Shown here: positions 5,927 through 13,069 of the stretch, one piece after another
Layout: each line of letters opens with the position of its first letter
How positions within the stretch are numbered: position 1 is the stretch's first letter
DNA from: Candidatus Avimonoglobus intestinipullorum
Lineage (GTDB): Bacteria > Bacillota > Clostridia > UBA1381
DNA length: 15,993 nt
Assembly (NCBI GenBank): GCA_018714645.1
Contig: DVND01000121.1
Coordinates: forward strand, 1-15,993
Reading direction: 5' to 3'
The notes under the pieces: generated by a model
What the model was told of the DNA's origin: nothing
The model's database searches: none
Seen by the model: the letters and a program-made list of their open reading frames with translations, nothing else
Made by a program: the position numbers and the translations under genes

Positions 5927-8215
5927 CATCAAAACTTCCACATGAAATTCGCCGCCGGTTTTATACGGCAATTGTCTGCCGTTCAATTCTTGCCCATTCA
6001 CTGTAATTTTACGCACACCCGTTTGTTTTTTGAACGGATTCTTTACTGTTACAATGTATTTCGCGCCGCGGTAATACCGGACGGCGCTGTATTCCTCCCA
6101 ATGTTCAGGAATACACGGATTGATGCTAAGCCCTTCAAACGTCCTTCTGATCCCAAGCATGTGCTCACTGACCGCAAACCAGCACCACGCCACAGTGGCC
6201 GTATTCCAGATTCCAAGGCATCTGCCGCCCAGATATGGATGCTCCGGCGCAACCCTCCCGTTGGTAAACGCATACGGCGGGCAGTCTGCATTTTCATTTT
6301 GTGTATCCGCGCTTCCCCCCGGTATGATTTTACACATGGTTTCATATGCTTTATTCCCTCTTTGGCGCATGCAGTCTGCAACAATTTTAAACGCCGACAC
6401 ATGGCAGTATGCAGAACCGTTCCCGCCGGTACCGGGGGCAAAGCCGGTGGTTGTCCCAATCGTGTCGTCCTCTTTCGTATAGGGCGGCGTGAACATGCGC
6501 GCCCCAAGGCTGCTGTCTAAATCGCCATCCAGCACTGCAAAGCATTGGCGTTCCCGTTCGGCGCTTGTAACACCCGCCATAATCGCCCATGACTGCGGAT
6601 TGGTATAAATCCGTCCCTCTTCACAGGTGCTGCTCCCAATTTTATCTCCGGCATCGTTATATGCCTGCAAAAACCACTTCCCGTCCCAGCCATGTTCGTT
6701 CACAATATTTTTTGTAAGCTCCGCCATTGTGTCAATTTCTTTTTTTTGCGCATGCGCTCCAATGTATTCCAGCAGTTCTGACACATCACAAAGCGCTTTA
6801 TAGAGCGCTATTGTCAGCCATATGCCTTCCCCTATGCCCTTTGCCCCCACAAGGTGCTGCGAATCCAGCCAATCGCCGTCATGAATCAGCGCCAGCCCAT
6901 GCTGCCCCTTATCATTATATAAAAACGTCACTGCCCGCAGCATGTGTTCAAGCAGCGTCCCCTCGCCGGAATCCAAATATGGGCACCGTTCCTGCAAAAG
7001 TTCTGTCTCACCCGTCTCTTTAATATATTCGTTTACTGCCATGGGCAGCCATACAGGGCCGTCCGCGTAAAATTCAGAGGCCAGCGCCGTCGCCACATTG
7101 TCCCACGCCCTTTTGCACTGCCCGCTGCTGTATATATGCGCTGCCGCAGTGAGAATATTTTCACGGGCAAGCGCTTTATCCAAAGAACAAAGCGCCATCG
7201 TATCCTGCAGTATATCCCGGAATCCCCTGCTGTATATCCGCGTCCATTGGCCGGTGAGCATCAAGTTGTACTTCGCCCATCTGTTATATAAACGGTTCAA
7301 GGTCTGATCAGGCGTTTTAATTGAGAATTGCTCCGTTTTTGCTTCAAAAGCGCGGACATAGGCGTCAAGCGCTTTATCCAGCGCGCCCGGCTGCATATAT
7401 TGTCCCATGGCTGCCGCAATCTCACCGCGCTCTTCATAAATGCCGCAAAGAAGCTGGATCTGCTTTTTTTCGCCGGGAGCCAGGGTGACGTCAAATTTCA
7501 TTACGTTTACCATATCCGAAACCGCGCGGTCTCCGCCGCCGCCCTGGTACAGCATGTTTGTACACATATCCGCATCAACCGCACGCGGATGGGCAAAATC
7601 CCTGTTCTGGCCCATACCGAAAAACAGCTCCCCTACCGTTTCAAACCCGGCAATTGCCGTATCCGCGCAAAAATACCCGTTAAAGTGTGTGGCGGGGCAG
7701 TATGCATCGGCATTTTCATAAGTGAATAAATCTTGTTCTTTATCAAAAGCAACCTTATAGCACTGCGCCGCAAACGGCGTGAAATAACCGGTGAGATCGG
7801 GCTTTATATAGGTGTATATGCTGTATTTTTTTTCAGCCCCGCTTTTGTTCCAAACATCAATCGTCCACCCCTCTGCGGCCGCTTCCTGCGGTACTGAAAC
7901 GCGAAATGCAGCCGCTAACCCGTTCTTTTCCAGTTCGAACCGGGCATAGCCCACTCCATAAATTGCCGTTCCCTCGTCCGGTATCATCGTACAGTCCCCG
8001 CTGTGCAAATCCCGGATGTACACAATCCTCCTGCCGCCGCAAAGCGCGGTCCGCATTCCATCCGGATGCTTATAAAAGCTGTTCCCGCTCCCATCATTAT
8101 TAATTTTACACATGAAATTTTTATTCCACACATATTGTTCCCAGTTCCTGGGAAGATTTTTTTCAGTTATTATATATGCGCGCTCATCCGGTGTAAAATG
8201 TCCGTAATTTTTCAT
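5924..8215 (-). CDS. GH94-type glycoside phosphorylase (cellobiose/chitobiose phosphorylase family)
   Basis: Likely splits a beta-linked di- or oligosaccharide, or a glycoside, with inorganic phosphate, releasing an alpha-sugar-1-phosphate in the cytoplasm. It has 763 residues; the family usually has about 750-850. Family marks in order are YGHFTPDERAYIIT at the N-terminus, WTRIYSRGFRDILQD at 324-338 (phosphate-binding arginines expected at R330/R333), HDGDWLDS at 445-452 aligning with the catalytic-acid GDWND segment, NGSAYCHVSAFKIVAD at 599-614 with the phosphate-binding histidine at H605, NTATVAW at 671-677, and GLSINPCIPEHWEEY at 695-709. Two positions differ from the usual motif: Leu450 replaces Asn in DWND, and Ala673 replaces Gly in TGT. 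ATG at 8215 is chosen because MKNYGHF matches family N-termini and GGTGG precedes it. Upstream GTG/ATG codons at 8248 and 8227 are less likely. No signal peptide is seen. It lies behind activator element copy 3. Confidence 0.87.
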   Translation of the reverse strand: MKNYGHFTPDERAYIITEKNLPRNWEQYVWNKNFMCKINNDGSGNSFYKHPDGMRTALCGGRRIVYIRDLHSGDCTMIPDEGTAIYGVGYARFELEKNGLAAAFRVSVPQEAAAEGWTIDVWNKSGAEKKYSIYTYIKPDLTGYFTPFAAQCYKVAFDKEQDLFTYENADAYCPATHFNGYFCADTAIAGFETVGELFFGMGQNRDFAHPRAVDADMCTNMLYQGGGGDRAVSDMVNVMKFDVTLAPGEKKQIQLLCGIYEERGEIAAAMGQYMQPGALDKALDAYVRAFEAKTEQFSIKTPDQTLNRLYNRWAKYNLMLTGQWTRIYSRGFRDILQDTMALCSLDKALARENILTAAAHIYSSGQCKRAWDNVATALASEFYADGPVWLPMAVNEYIKETGETELLQERCPYLDSGEGTLLEHMLRAVTFLYNDKGQHGLALIHDGDWLDSQHLVGAKGIGEGIWLTIALYKALCDVSELLEYIGAHAQKKEIDTMAELTKNIVNEHGWDGKWFLQAYNDAGDKIGSSTCEEGRIYTNPQSWAIMAGVTSAERERQCFAVLDGDLDSSLGARMFTPPYTKEDDTIGTTTGFAPGTGGNGSAYCHVSAFKIVADCMRQRGNKAYETMCKIIPGGSADTQNENADCPPYAFTNGRVAPEHPYLGGRCLGIWNTATVAWCWFAVSEHMLGIRRTFEGLSINPCIPEHWEEYSAVRYYRGAKYIVTVKNPFKKQTGVRKITVNGQELNGRQLPYKTGGEFHVEVLM

Positions 8216-8273
8216 ATAAACCACCATCCCTCTGTAAAATATGAACACGGCCTATGCTTTCTGCCGCTCAATT

Positions 8274-8340
8274 TCATTTTACAGCATTTTACCGGTAAAT
8301 CTTATAAAAAATATGCTTATACTTACACAAAAGACACATT
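8274..8340 (-). promoter_or_regulatory. AraC-type activator site plus promoter, copy 3 (GH94 phosphorylase)
   Basis: On the minus strand, half-site 1 is CTTTTGTGTAAG (core 8322-8324), half-site 2 is TTTTTTATAAG (core 8301-8303), and TGCTGTAAAAT carries the -10 at 8276-8281. Core offset is 21 bp and core to -10 is 19 bp, identical to copies 1 and 2. Unlike them, the stretch between half-site 2 and the -10 contains a perfect 12-bp palindrome TTTACCGGTAAA (8288-8299). The leader to the phosphorylase start is about 53 bases. Confidence 0.75.
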
Positions 8341-8353
8341 TTCAAAAACCGTA

Positions 8354-8391
8354 CAAAAACCCCCTTTATGGATACATATCCATAAAGGGGG
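8354..8391 (-). terminator. Rho-independent terminator of the corrinoid methyltransferase operon
   Basis: A long inverted repeat (CCCCCTTTATGGAT from 8360 paired with ATCCATAAAGGGGG to 8391) is followed on the minus strand by five T (8355-8359 as A). It begins three bases beyond the methyltransferase stop codon, closing the four-gene operon before the phosphorylase promoter. Confidence 0.88.
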
Positions 8392-8394
8392 ATG

Positions 8395-9396
8395 TTAGCA
8401 ATAATATTGCTCTACCGCTGCAAAAAACGCATCGATATTCTCAAACCGCGCCATCGGTGGGATATCGCAGCCCGACGACGGGATAAAGTTCATGCAGGGA
8501 CCGCATTTTCCCAGCAACTCCTCCGTCGCTTCCCTGGTGGACTCCGGCGTACCGTTACGGAATTGCTCCGCCGGCGCAACATTTCCCGAAAACAACACAT
8601 CCTCCGGGATGTGCGGCTTCATGTCGCCCAAGTCGATCGCATTGCCAAAGTGATACATACGCGCTCCGGTATGCAGAATATCCCCAATCTGCTGCACCGT
8701 ATACGGGCCGCAGTTATGATACACCACGATAAAGCCCGCATCTTGAAGCGCATCCACCACTTGTTTCACATACGGCACGGAAAATTCCGCATTAAATCCC
8801 GGAGACAGCAGACCCGCCGCCGGTTCCGCCAGTACAATGCCGTCCGCGCCCGCATCCTTAAACCCTTGCGCATACTTGATAATAAACGCCGTGGCTTTTT
8901 CCAGCAATTGGTGGGCCATCTCCGGCTCATCCATACAGCACACCATGATTTCCGTCATATCCAGCAGCCGCCCCGCCAATGAAAACGGCCCGATTACGCC
9001 CGCCAAAACCGGCCGGTCGGCAATCTGTTCTTTTGCCTTGCGGATGGCTTTGATATAAACAGCGGCCCGCCCCTTGTCCAAGCCGGGGACTTGCAATTGC
9101 GCCACATCCTCCGGCGTGCGGACAATGCTTCCGACCACTGTCGGCACCTCGTCTTCCGAAAACCGTACCGTGCTGCCAAAACACTCCGCCTCCACGGACA
9201 AATCCATCAGGCTGACTGCCGCCAGCGTCGGATATTTGTCCGCAATCGCCTTCATGCAATCCGCCTGCAAGCCCGCATCACGAATAAGCTGATCTACCGT
9301 TTTCCCAATTATTTGTACGCCCGGGAAACTCAATATAGGCAGCGCTTTTTTAACCCTGCTGCGTTTCAGTTCCGCAATCCATTGATTCATATCCAT
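8395..9396 (-). CDS. Corrinoid-dependent methyltransferase, uroporphyrinogen-decarboxylase family (MtaA/CmuA-like)
   Basis: Cytoplasmic TIM-barrel methyltransferase of 333 residues that moves a methyl group to or from the corrinoid protein encoded just upstream. The zinc site typical of this family is present: H227 and C229 in VYHNCG, and C310 in SSGCD. Further family marks are LSVEAECFG at 66-74, GVIGPFSLAGRLL at 133-145 and LAEPAAGLLSPG at 189-200. The decarboxylase itself lacks this His-x-Cys...Cys arrangement, so a methyltransferase role is favoured over heme synthesis. ATG at 9396 has GGAGG nine bases upstream. It is last in the operon, 17 bp after the corrinoid gene. Sequence alone does not say whether it takes the methyl group from the substrate (component I, as in some aromatic O-demethylases) or passes it on (component II, as MtaA). 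Confidence 0.9.
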   Translation of the reverse strand: MDMNQWIAELKRSRVKKALPILSFPGVQIIGKTVDQLIRDAGLQADCMKAIADKYPTLAAVSLMDLSVEAECFGSTVRFSEDEVPTVVGSIVRTPEDVAQLQVPGLDKGRAAVYIKAIRKAKEQIADRPVLAGVIGPFSLAGRLLDMTEIMVCCMDEPEMAHQLLEKATAFIIKYAQGFKDAGADGIVLAEPAAGLLSPGFNAEFSVPYVKQVVDALQDAGFIVVYHNCGPYTVQQIGDILHTGARMYHFGNAIDLGDMKPHIPEDVLFSGNVAPAEQFRNGTPESTREATEELLGKCGPCMNFIPSSGCDIPPMARFENIDAFFAAVEQYYC

Positions 9397-9413
9397 ACCG
9401 CGCCGCCTCCGAT

Positions 9414-10061
9414 TTATGCCGTACAGACCTTGCAGGCGTACTCCGCCGCGGATGTGGCGTCCGATGTATACGCGTCCGCCCCGATCGATTTACAAAATGC
9501 ATCCGTCACCGGCGCGCCGCCAACCATGATTGTCACATTATCCCGGATACCCGCAGCCACCGCCGCGTCGACCACGTTCTTCATTTCTACCATCGTAGTC
9601 GTCAGCAGTGCGGACAGGCCGATAATCTGTGCATGCTCCTCCTTCGCCGTCTCCACAAATTTTTCCGGCGGCACATCCACGCCCAGGTCGATAACCTCCA
9701 GGCCTTTTCCTTCCATCATCATCCGGACCAGGTTCTTGCCGATATCGTGCAAATCGCCGCGCACCGTTCCAAGCACGACCTTGCCAACCGCCTGCACGCC
9801 GTCAGACGCCAGCAGCGGCTTCAAAATCGCAGTCCCCTGGTTCATTGCCCGCGCGGCAATCAAAACCTCAGGGACATACACTTCGTTATTTTTGAACTTC
9901 TCCCCGATGATCCCCATGCCCTTGAGCAATGCGTCGTTCAGGATCACTTCGGCGCTGATACCTTCGTCAACTGCCTGCTGCACCAGCTCCGCCACATTTT
10001 TCGCACGGCCTTTCTGCAAAAACGTGCAAATTTCCTCCAACAATTCCCGATGTTCCATCAT
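9414..10061 (-). CDS. Methyltransferase cognate corrinoid protein (B12-binding, MtaC/MtbC-like)
   Basis: Carries a cobamide that shuttles a methyl group between methyltransferases. It has 215 residues, the usual two-domain size. An N-terminal helical B12-binding cap (about 1-88) contains EKFKNNEVYVPEVLIAARAM. A Rossmann-like B12 domain (about 90-215) contains the signature GTVRGDLHDIGKN, with D103, H105 (lower axial cobalt ligand) and G108, then SALLTTTM at 150-157 and VGGAPV at 180-185. The start is ATG at 10061, with AAGGAGG just upstream; the next ATG follows directly and cannot be excluded. It lies 15 bp after the regulator and 17 bp before the methyltransferase. Function depends on reactivation by the RACo-like protein at the head of the operon. 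Confidence 0.95.
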   Translation of the reverse strand: MMEHRELLEEICTFLQKGRAKNVAELVQQAVDEGISAEVILNDALLKGMGIIGEKFKNNEVYVPEVLIAARAMNQGTAILKPLLASDGVQAVGKVVLGTVRGDLHDIGKNLVRMMMEGKGLEVIDLGVDVPPEKFVETAKEEHAQIIGLSALLTTTMVEMKNVVDAAVAAGIRDNVTIMVGGAPVTDAFCKSIGADAYTSDATSAAEYACKVCTA

Positions 10062-10076
10062 AAAGTCCTCCTTAAC

Positions 10077-11348
10077 TTACTTTTTCCCTCTGGCCTCTCT
10101 ATACCTTCCGGGCGTCTTTCCCGTAATTTTCTTAAACACCTTGGAATAATAGCTCTGATCCTCAAAGCCCACAATATTCGCCACATCAACCAAACTGATA
10201 CTGTTGTCCATCAGCAGCCGCTTGCTGTTTTCCACCCGGATCCGGTTCAGGTACAGGTTGAATGCGCTGCCTGTTTCATCCTTAAAAATTTTGCTGAAAT
10301 AAGACGGGCTGAAGTGCACATACTGCGCAACCTCTTCCAACGTGATTTTCTTCATATAATTCTCCCGGATATAGCGGATTGCCTTATAAATGGCGTCAAT
10401 GTGCTTGATGTCCGCACTTTCAAATACCGCTTCCGAAAACCGCTTCATAACGCCGTTCAGCCAATCCGTCAGGCCGTCAGCCGTCTGGATTTCACGAATT
10501 TCATGGATATAGGCGTAATTCCAGCCAAAAATCGATTCCGCATCGCCCCCGCCTTCAATCGCAGCACGCGACAGGACGACAATCAGCTCCAGCGCCCGCG
10601 CCTTAATGGTATCCAGGTCGTTGCCCGATTTAAAGAGGATATAACCCAATATCTCGTTCAGCAACGCCTGCGAGGCTTCCCTGTTGCCGGCTGCAATGTA
10701 TCCCAGCAGCTCCTTTTCCTTTTCAAGGGGATAGCTGGGCTCCCAATAATCGGCGCTCATACTCTTGATATAGTGGATGTATTCGCTGACCTTTGCCTGA
10801 TTGTCCTGCCGCTGACGGCTTTCAAAGAAAAACCGGTTGTCCCCTTCAGAACAAAACGCCGCCGTATAAAAAAGTTGCTCACTCAAGGCTGTGACCGTCC
10901 GCGGTTCCACCCGTTTGAGGGTTTCTGCATAGGTCTTGAGCTTTTCCGCCGCCTCCTGCGGCACGGCAACCTTTGACGCCAAATCAATCTCTATAAATTC
11001 GTCAAGGTCCACCATCAGCACCGGCCCGCCGATTGCCGTCAGCTCCGGCGCGCCGTCCTTCATGATGGAAGCCGCCCAATGGGTCAGGCCCATGGGGCAG
11101 AAAAAGATGTATTGCCCGCCAAACCGCCGGGCTTCATACCCGCCGTATTTAAAAACCCGTGCGCAGTCCGGGCAATCCGGCAGGAGCGCGCTGATTTTAT
11201 CGCAGAACGCACACCGTTTGCGCCCGTTGGAACTGTATAAAATCGCGCCGTCCTGCTCCATCAGGCACACGGGCGTATCCGTCGCAAGTGCATACTGCCC
11301 CAATGCTTTTTTGATCTTGCCGGTCTCCAACCTATCCACCCCTATCAT
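10077..11348 (-). CDS. AraC-family regulator with PocR-like Cys-rich domain (methyltransferase locus)
   Basis: Transcription factor of 423 residues. The N-terminal PocR-like region has CAFC (46-49), CPDC (59-62) and YIFFCPMGLTHWAA with C84, a likely metal- or ligand-binding cluster. A long helical middle region follows, and the AraC DNA-binding domain occupies roughly 325-423 (ITLEEVAQYVHFSPSYFSKIF, then ISLVDVANIVGFEDQSYYSKVF and TGKTPGRYREARG). The start is placed at ATG 11348 because GGAG lies six bases upstream. A frame extending to 11438 would overlap the preceding gene and lacks support. Being third from the end of the operon it controls, it is probably an activator responding to the methyl donor or its product, by analogy with PocR sensing of small molecules; this is inferred. 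It is only distantly similar to the first PocR/AraC protein of the window and is longer. Confidence 0.9.
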   Translation of the reverse strand: MIGVDRLETGKIKKALGQYALATDTPVCLMEQDGAILYSSNGRKRCAFCDKISALLPDCPDCARVFKYGGYEARRFGGQYIFFCPMGLTHWAASIMKDGAPELTAIGGPVLMVDLDEFIEIDLASKVAVPQEAAEKLKTYAETLKRVEPRTVTALSEQLFYTAAFCSEGDNRFFFESRQRQDNQAKVSEYIHYIKSMSADYWEPSYPLEKEKELLGYIAAGNREASQALLNEILGYILFKSGNDLDTIKARALELIVVLSRAAIEGGGDAESIFGWNYAYIHEIREIQTADGLTDWLNGVMKRFSEAVFESADIKHIDAIYKAIRYIRENYMKKITLEEVAQYVHFSPSYFSKIFKDETGSAFNLYLNRIRVENSKRLLMDNSISLVDVANIVGFEDQSYYSKVFKKITGKTPGRYREARGKK

Positions 11349-11400
11349 ACCATGCTCCGGCCAAAAAGGATTGTACTCCTTTATTGGTTTTGGTAAAATT

Positions 11401-12915
11401 TTATGAAAAAAACATATGCTCCGTAAAACACGTTTCAAATCCGTTCATGCCGGAAAGCTCCAGGCAGCGCGCCATACGGATAATCTCTGCACATTCCCGC
11501 CGCGCCTCTTCCGACAATAAATACAGCGCCGCGCCCGCGCCCGCAGTATTCCCGGCAATTTGTACCTTTTTCAGAAGCGCCTCCGGAATCAGCCCGATCC
11601 TGCAGGCGCTGCGGCAATCCATCAGGCTGCCAAATCCCCCGGCAATCACGCAGGCGCCAATCTCCTCCGGCTGCACGCCCGCTTCCGCGCACATCATTTC
11701 GATCCCTGCAGCCACGGCGGCCTTGGCAAGCTGCACCTCCCGCACATCCCGCGGCGTAAAGCGGACGTCCCCGTCAATGACAAAATCCTCCTCCATATAT
11801 CCGGTATCTTCAATAATCCCCGCATCCAACAAGGCCGCAACTACATCGACCACGCCGGAGCCGCAAATCCCGTCCGGCGGCCCGCCGCCGATGACGGTGT
11901 ATACGGGCTTTGCGCCCTCCATTTTAAAATGGTTCACCGCACCCGCAACGCCTGCCTTGCCGCAGGCGATCCGCGCGCCCTCCAACGCCGGCCCGGCGGC
12001 GGCCGAGCAGCAGAGAATGCCGTCCCTATTTCCCAGTGCCATCTCGCCGTTTGTTCCAATATCCACGAACAGCATCCGTTTTTCAGCCTGATGTATCTTC
12101 GAGGCCAACAGCCCCGCCGTGATATCCGCGCCTACATAGGCCGATATGGAGGGCATCAACAGCAGTTCCGTTTTTAGCCGCATGCCCAGCGCCTGTGTAT
12201 CCAGCCGCCGTTCCCCCAAAAACACGGGCGTGAAGGGCGATACCGCCAAAGTCTGCGGGTTCTCCCCCGCCAAAAGATGCAGCATGGTCGTATTCCCCGC
12301 CACAACGGCCCTGGCGAACTTTTCCGGCGGCGCGCCGCAGTCTGTGCACAAGCCGGCAAGCAGTTGCTCCAATTGTTCCACAATCCGTTGATGAAGGACT
12401 TGCAGGCCATCCGGGTGCTCCATGGTATATTGAATCCGCGTAATCACGTCAGCGCCATAAGGCGTCTGGGCGTTCACCGCGCTGCGATGGCCAAGCTTCC
12501 TGCCGGTTTCCAAATCATATAAGTACGCCACAATTGTGGTGGTGCCTAAATCAATCGCGGCGCCATAGCCTGTGCCGCCGGCATCCGCACGAATTTCAAC
12601 AGCGCTGTCCGCCACGATCCGCGCTTGCCGCGCAGGCTCCGCATACACAGTGGTATCCCCCTCTATTTTATACGCACAGGCAAGCCGGACGCCGTTTTTC
12701 AGCTCCTCCGGCGTCAAAAACTGCCGTTCCGCTTCTGTGAGCGTATCGCATTGCGGCGGAAAAGCCCGCACCTTGCATTTCCCGCAAAAACAATTCCCGC
12801 CGCATGGGGCGTCAATATGGATTCCATGGCTTGTCAAAAGCGCATAGAGCCCCGTCCCCCGTTCTGCTGCAACCGCTGACTCTCCCTGTTCTGTTATAAT
12901 CTTAACCACAGGCAC
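11401..12915 (-). CDS. RACo-like reductive activator of corrinoid proteins (2Fe-2S + ASKHA ATPase, DUF4445)
   Basis: Uses ATP and an electron to return inactive Co(II) corrinoid to Co(I). It has about 504 residues. An N-terminal plant-type [2Fe-2S] ferredoxin domain shows C38, C44 and C47 in APCGGNCFCGKC and C80 in RLACAY; C42 is an additional cysteine in that loop. A linker is followed by an ASKHA-type ATPase: AAIDLGTTTIVAYLYD (phosphate loop), FVDIGTNGEMALGN, GSGVVDVVAALLDAG, and GGFGSLMDCRSACRIGLIP near the C-terminus. GTG at 12915 is chosen as the start because GGGGGG (12923-12928) lies seven bases upstream and the ferredoxin domain then begins at once. The frame continues to an ATG at 12957, but a -10 box lies inside that extension; ATG at 12930 is also possible. 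It heads the operon with the regulator, corrinoid protein and methyltransferase. Confidence 0.93.
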   Translation of the reverse strand: MPVVKIITEQGESAVAAERGTGLYALLTSHGIHIDAPCGGNCFCGKCKVRAFPPQCDTLTEAERQFLTPEELKNGVRLACAYKIEGDTTVYAEPARQARIVADSAVEIRADAGGTGYGAAIDLGTTTIVAYLYDLETGRKLGHRSAVNAQTPYGADVITRIQYTMEHPDGLQVLHQRIVEQLEQLLAGLCTDCGAPPEKFARAVVAGNTTMLHLLAGENPQTLAVSPFTPVFLGERRLDTQALGMRLKTELLLMPSISAYVGADITAGLLASKIHQAEKRMLFVDIGTNGEMALGNRDGILCCSAAAGPALEGARIACGKAGVAGAVNHFKMEGAKPVYTVIGGGPPDGICGSGVVDVVAALLDAGIIEDTGYMEEDFVIDGDVRFTPRDVREVQLAKAAVAAGIEMMCAEAGVQPEEIGACVIAGGFGSLMDCRSACRIGLIPEALLKKVQIAGNTAGAGAALYLLSEEARRECAEIIRMARCLELSGMNGFETCFTEHMFFS

Positions 12916-12939
12916 AAAAACACCCCCCATTTTAGATTT

Positions 12940-12968
12940 ATTATATAGTATTCCCATATAAATTACTA
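12940..12968 (-). promoter_or_regulatory. Probable promoter of the corrinoid operon
   Basis: A perfect TATAAT lies at 12940-12945 on the minus strand, giving a start near 12933, just before the GGGGGG ribosome site. The -35 region (about 12963-12968, TAGTAA) is poor. That would fit an activator-dependent promoter. Confidence 0.5.
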
Positions 12969-13000
12969 TAAAAATTTACGTTTTTCTTGTAAGATTTTAT
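12966..13000 (+). promoter_or_regulatory. Possible AraC-type operator in the divergent region
   Basis: Two related ten-base blocks, TAAAAATTTA at 12969-12978 and TAAGATTTTA at 12990-12999, match at 8 of 10 positions and are 21 bp apart. That spacing is the one seen in the three sugar-locus elements, and the second block resembles their half-site (TAAGATTT). It sits between the divergent promoters, over the poor -35 of the corrinoid operon. The AT-rich context makes this tentative. The bound protein could be the regulator of 10077-11348. Confidence 0.3.
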
Positions 13001-13018
13001 GACATTCCTCAAATGGCA

Positions 13019-13047
13019 TTGCGCCAAAACGCATCCTGTGTTATACT
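13019..13047 (+). promoter_or_regulatory. Sigma-A promoter of the DUF1638-NifX-rubredoxin set
   Basis: TTGCGC (13019-13024) and TATACT (13042-13047) are separated by exactly 17 bp. The start site would be near 13054, leaving a short leader to ATG 13070 that carries the GAGGG ribosome site. Confidence 0.6.
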
Positions 13048-13069
13048 GTATAGGAAAAGAGGGTTCAAC

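Noticed and set aside
8216..8248. Upstream GTG/ATG starts for the GH94 gene
   Set aside because: The GTG at 8248 has no ribosome site, the ATG at 8227 abuts its purine stretch, and family N-termini begin at MKxYGxF.
9091..10976. Two long plus-strand frames (about 352 and 447 codons) opposite the methyltransferase, corrinoid protein and regulator
   Set aside because: The minus-strand proteins carry complete family motifs; the plus-strand products are low-complexity Ser/Thr/Arg/Gln-rich by-products of codon bias.
11349..11438. N-terminal extension of the second regulator to 11438
   Set aside because: It overlaps the activator gene, has no ribosome site, and the extension has no domain match; ATG 11348 with GGAG fits better.
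12916..13069. Cobalamin riboswitch before the corrinoid operon
   Set aside because: The gap is only 154 bp, contains no B12-box-like sequence, and is accounted for by two promoters.
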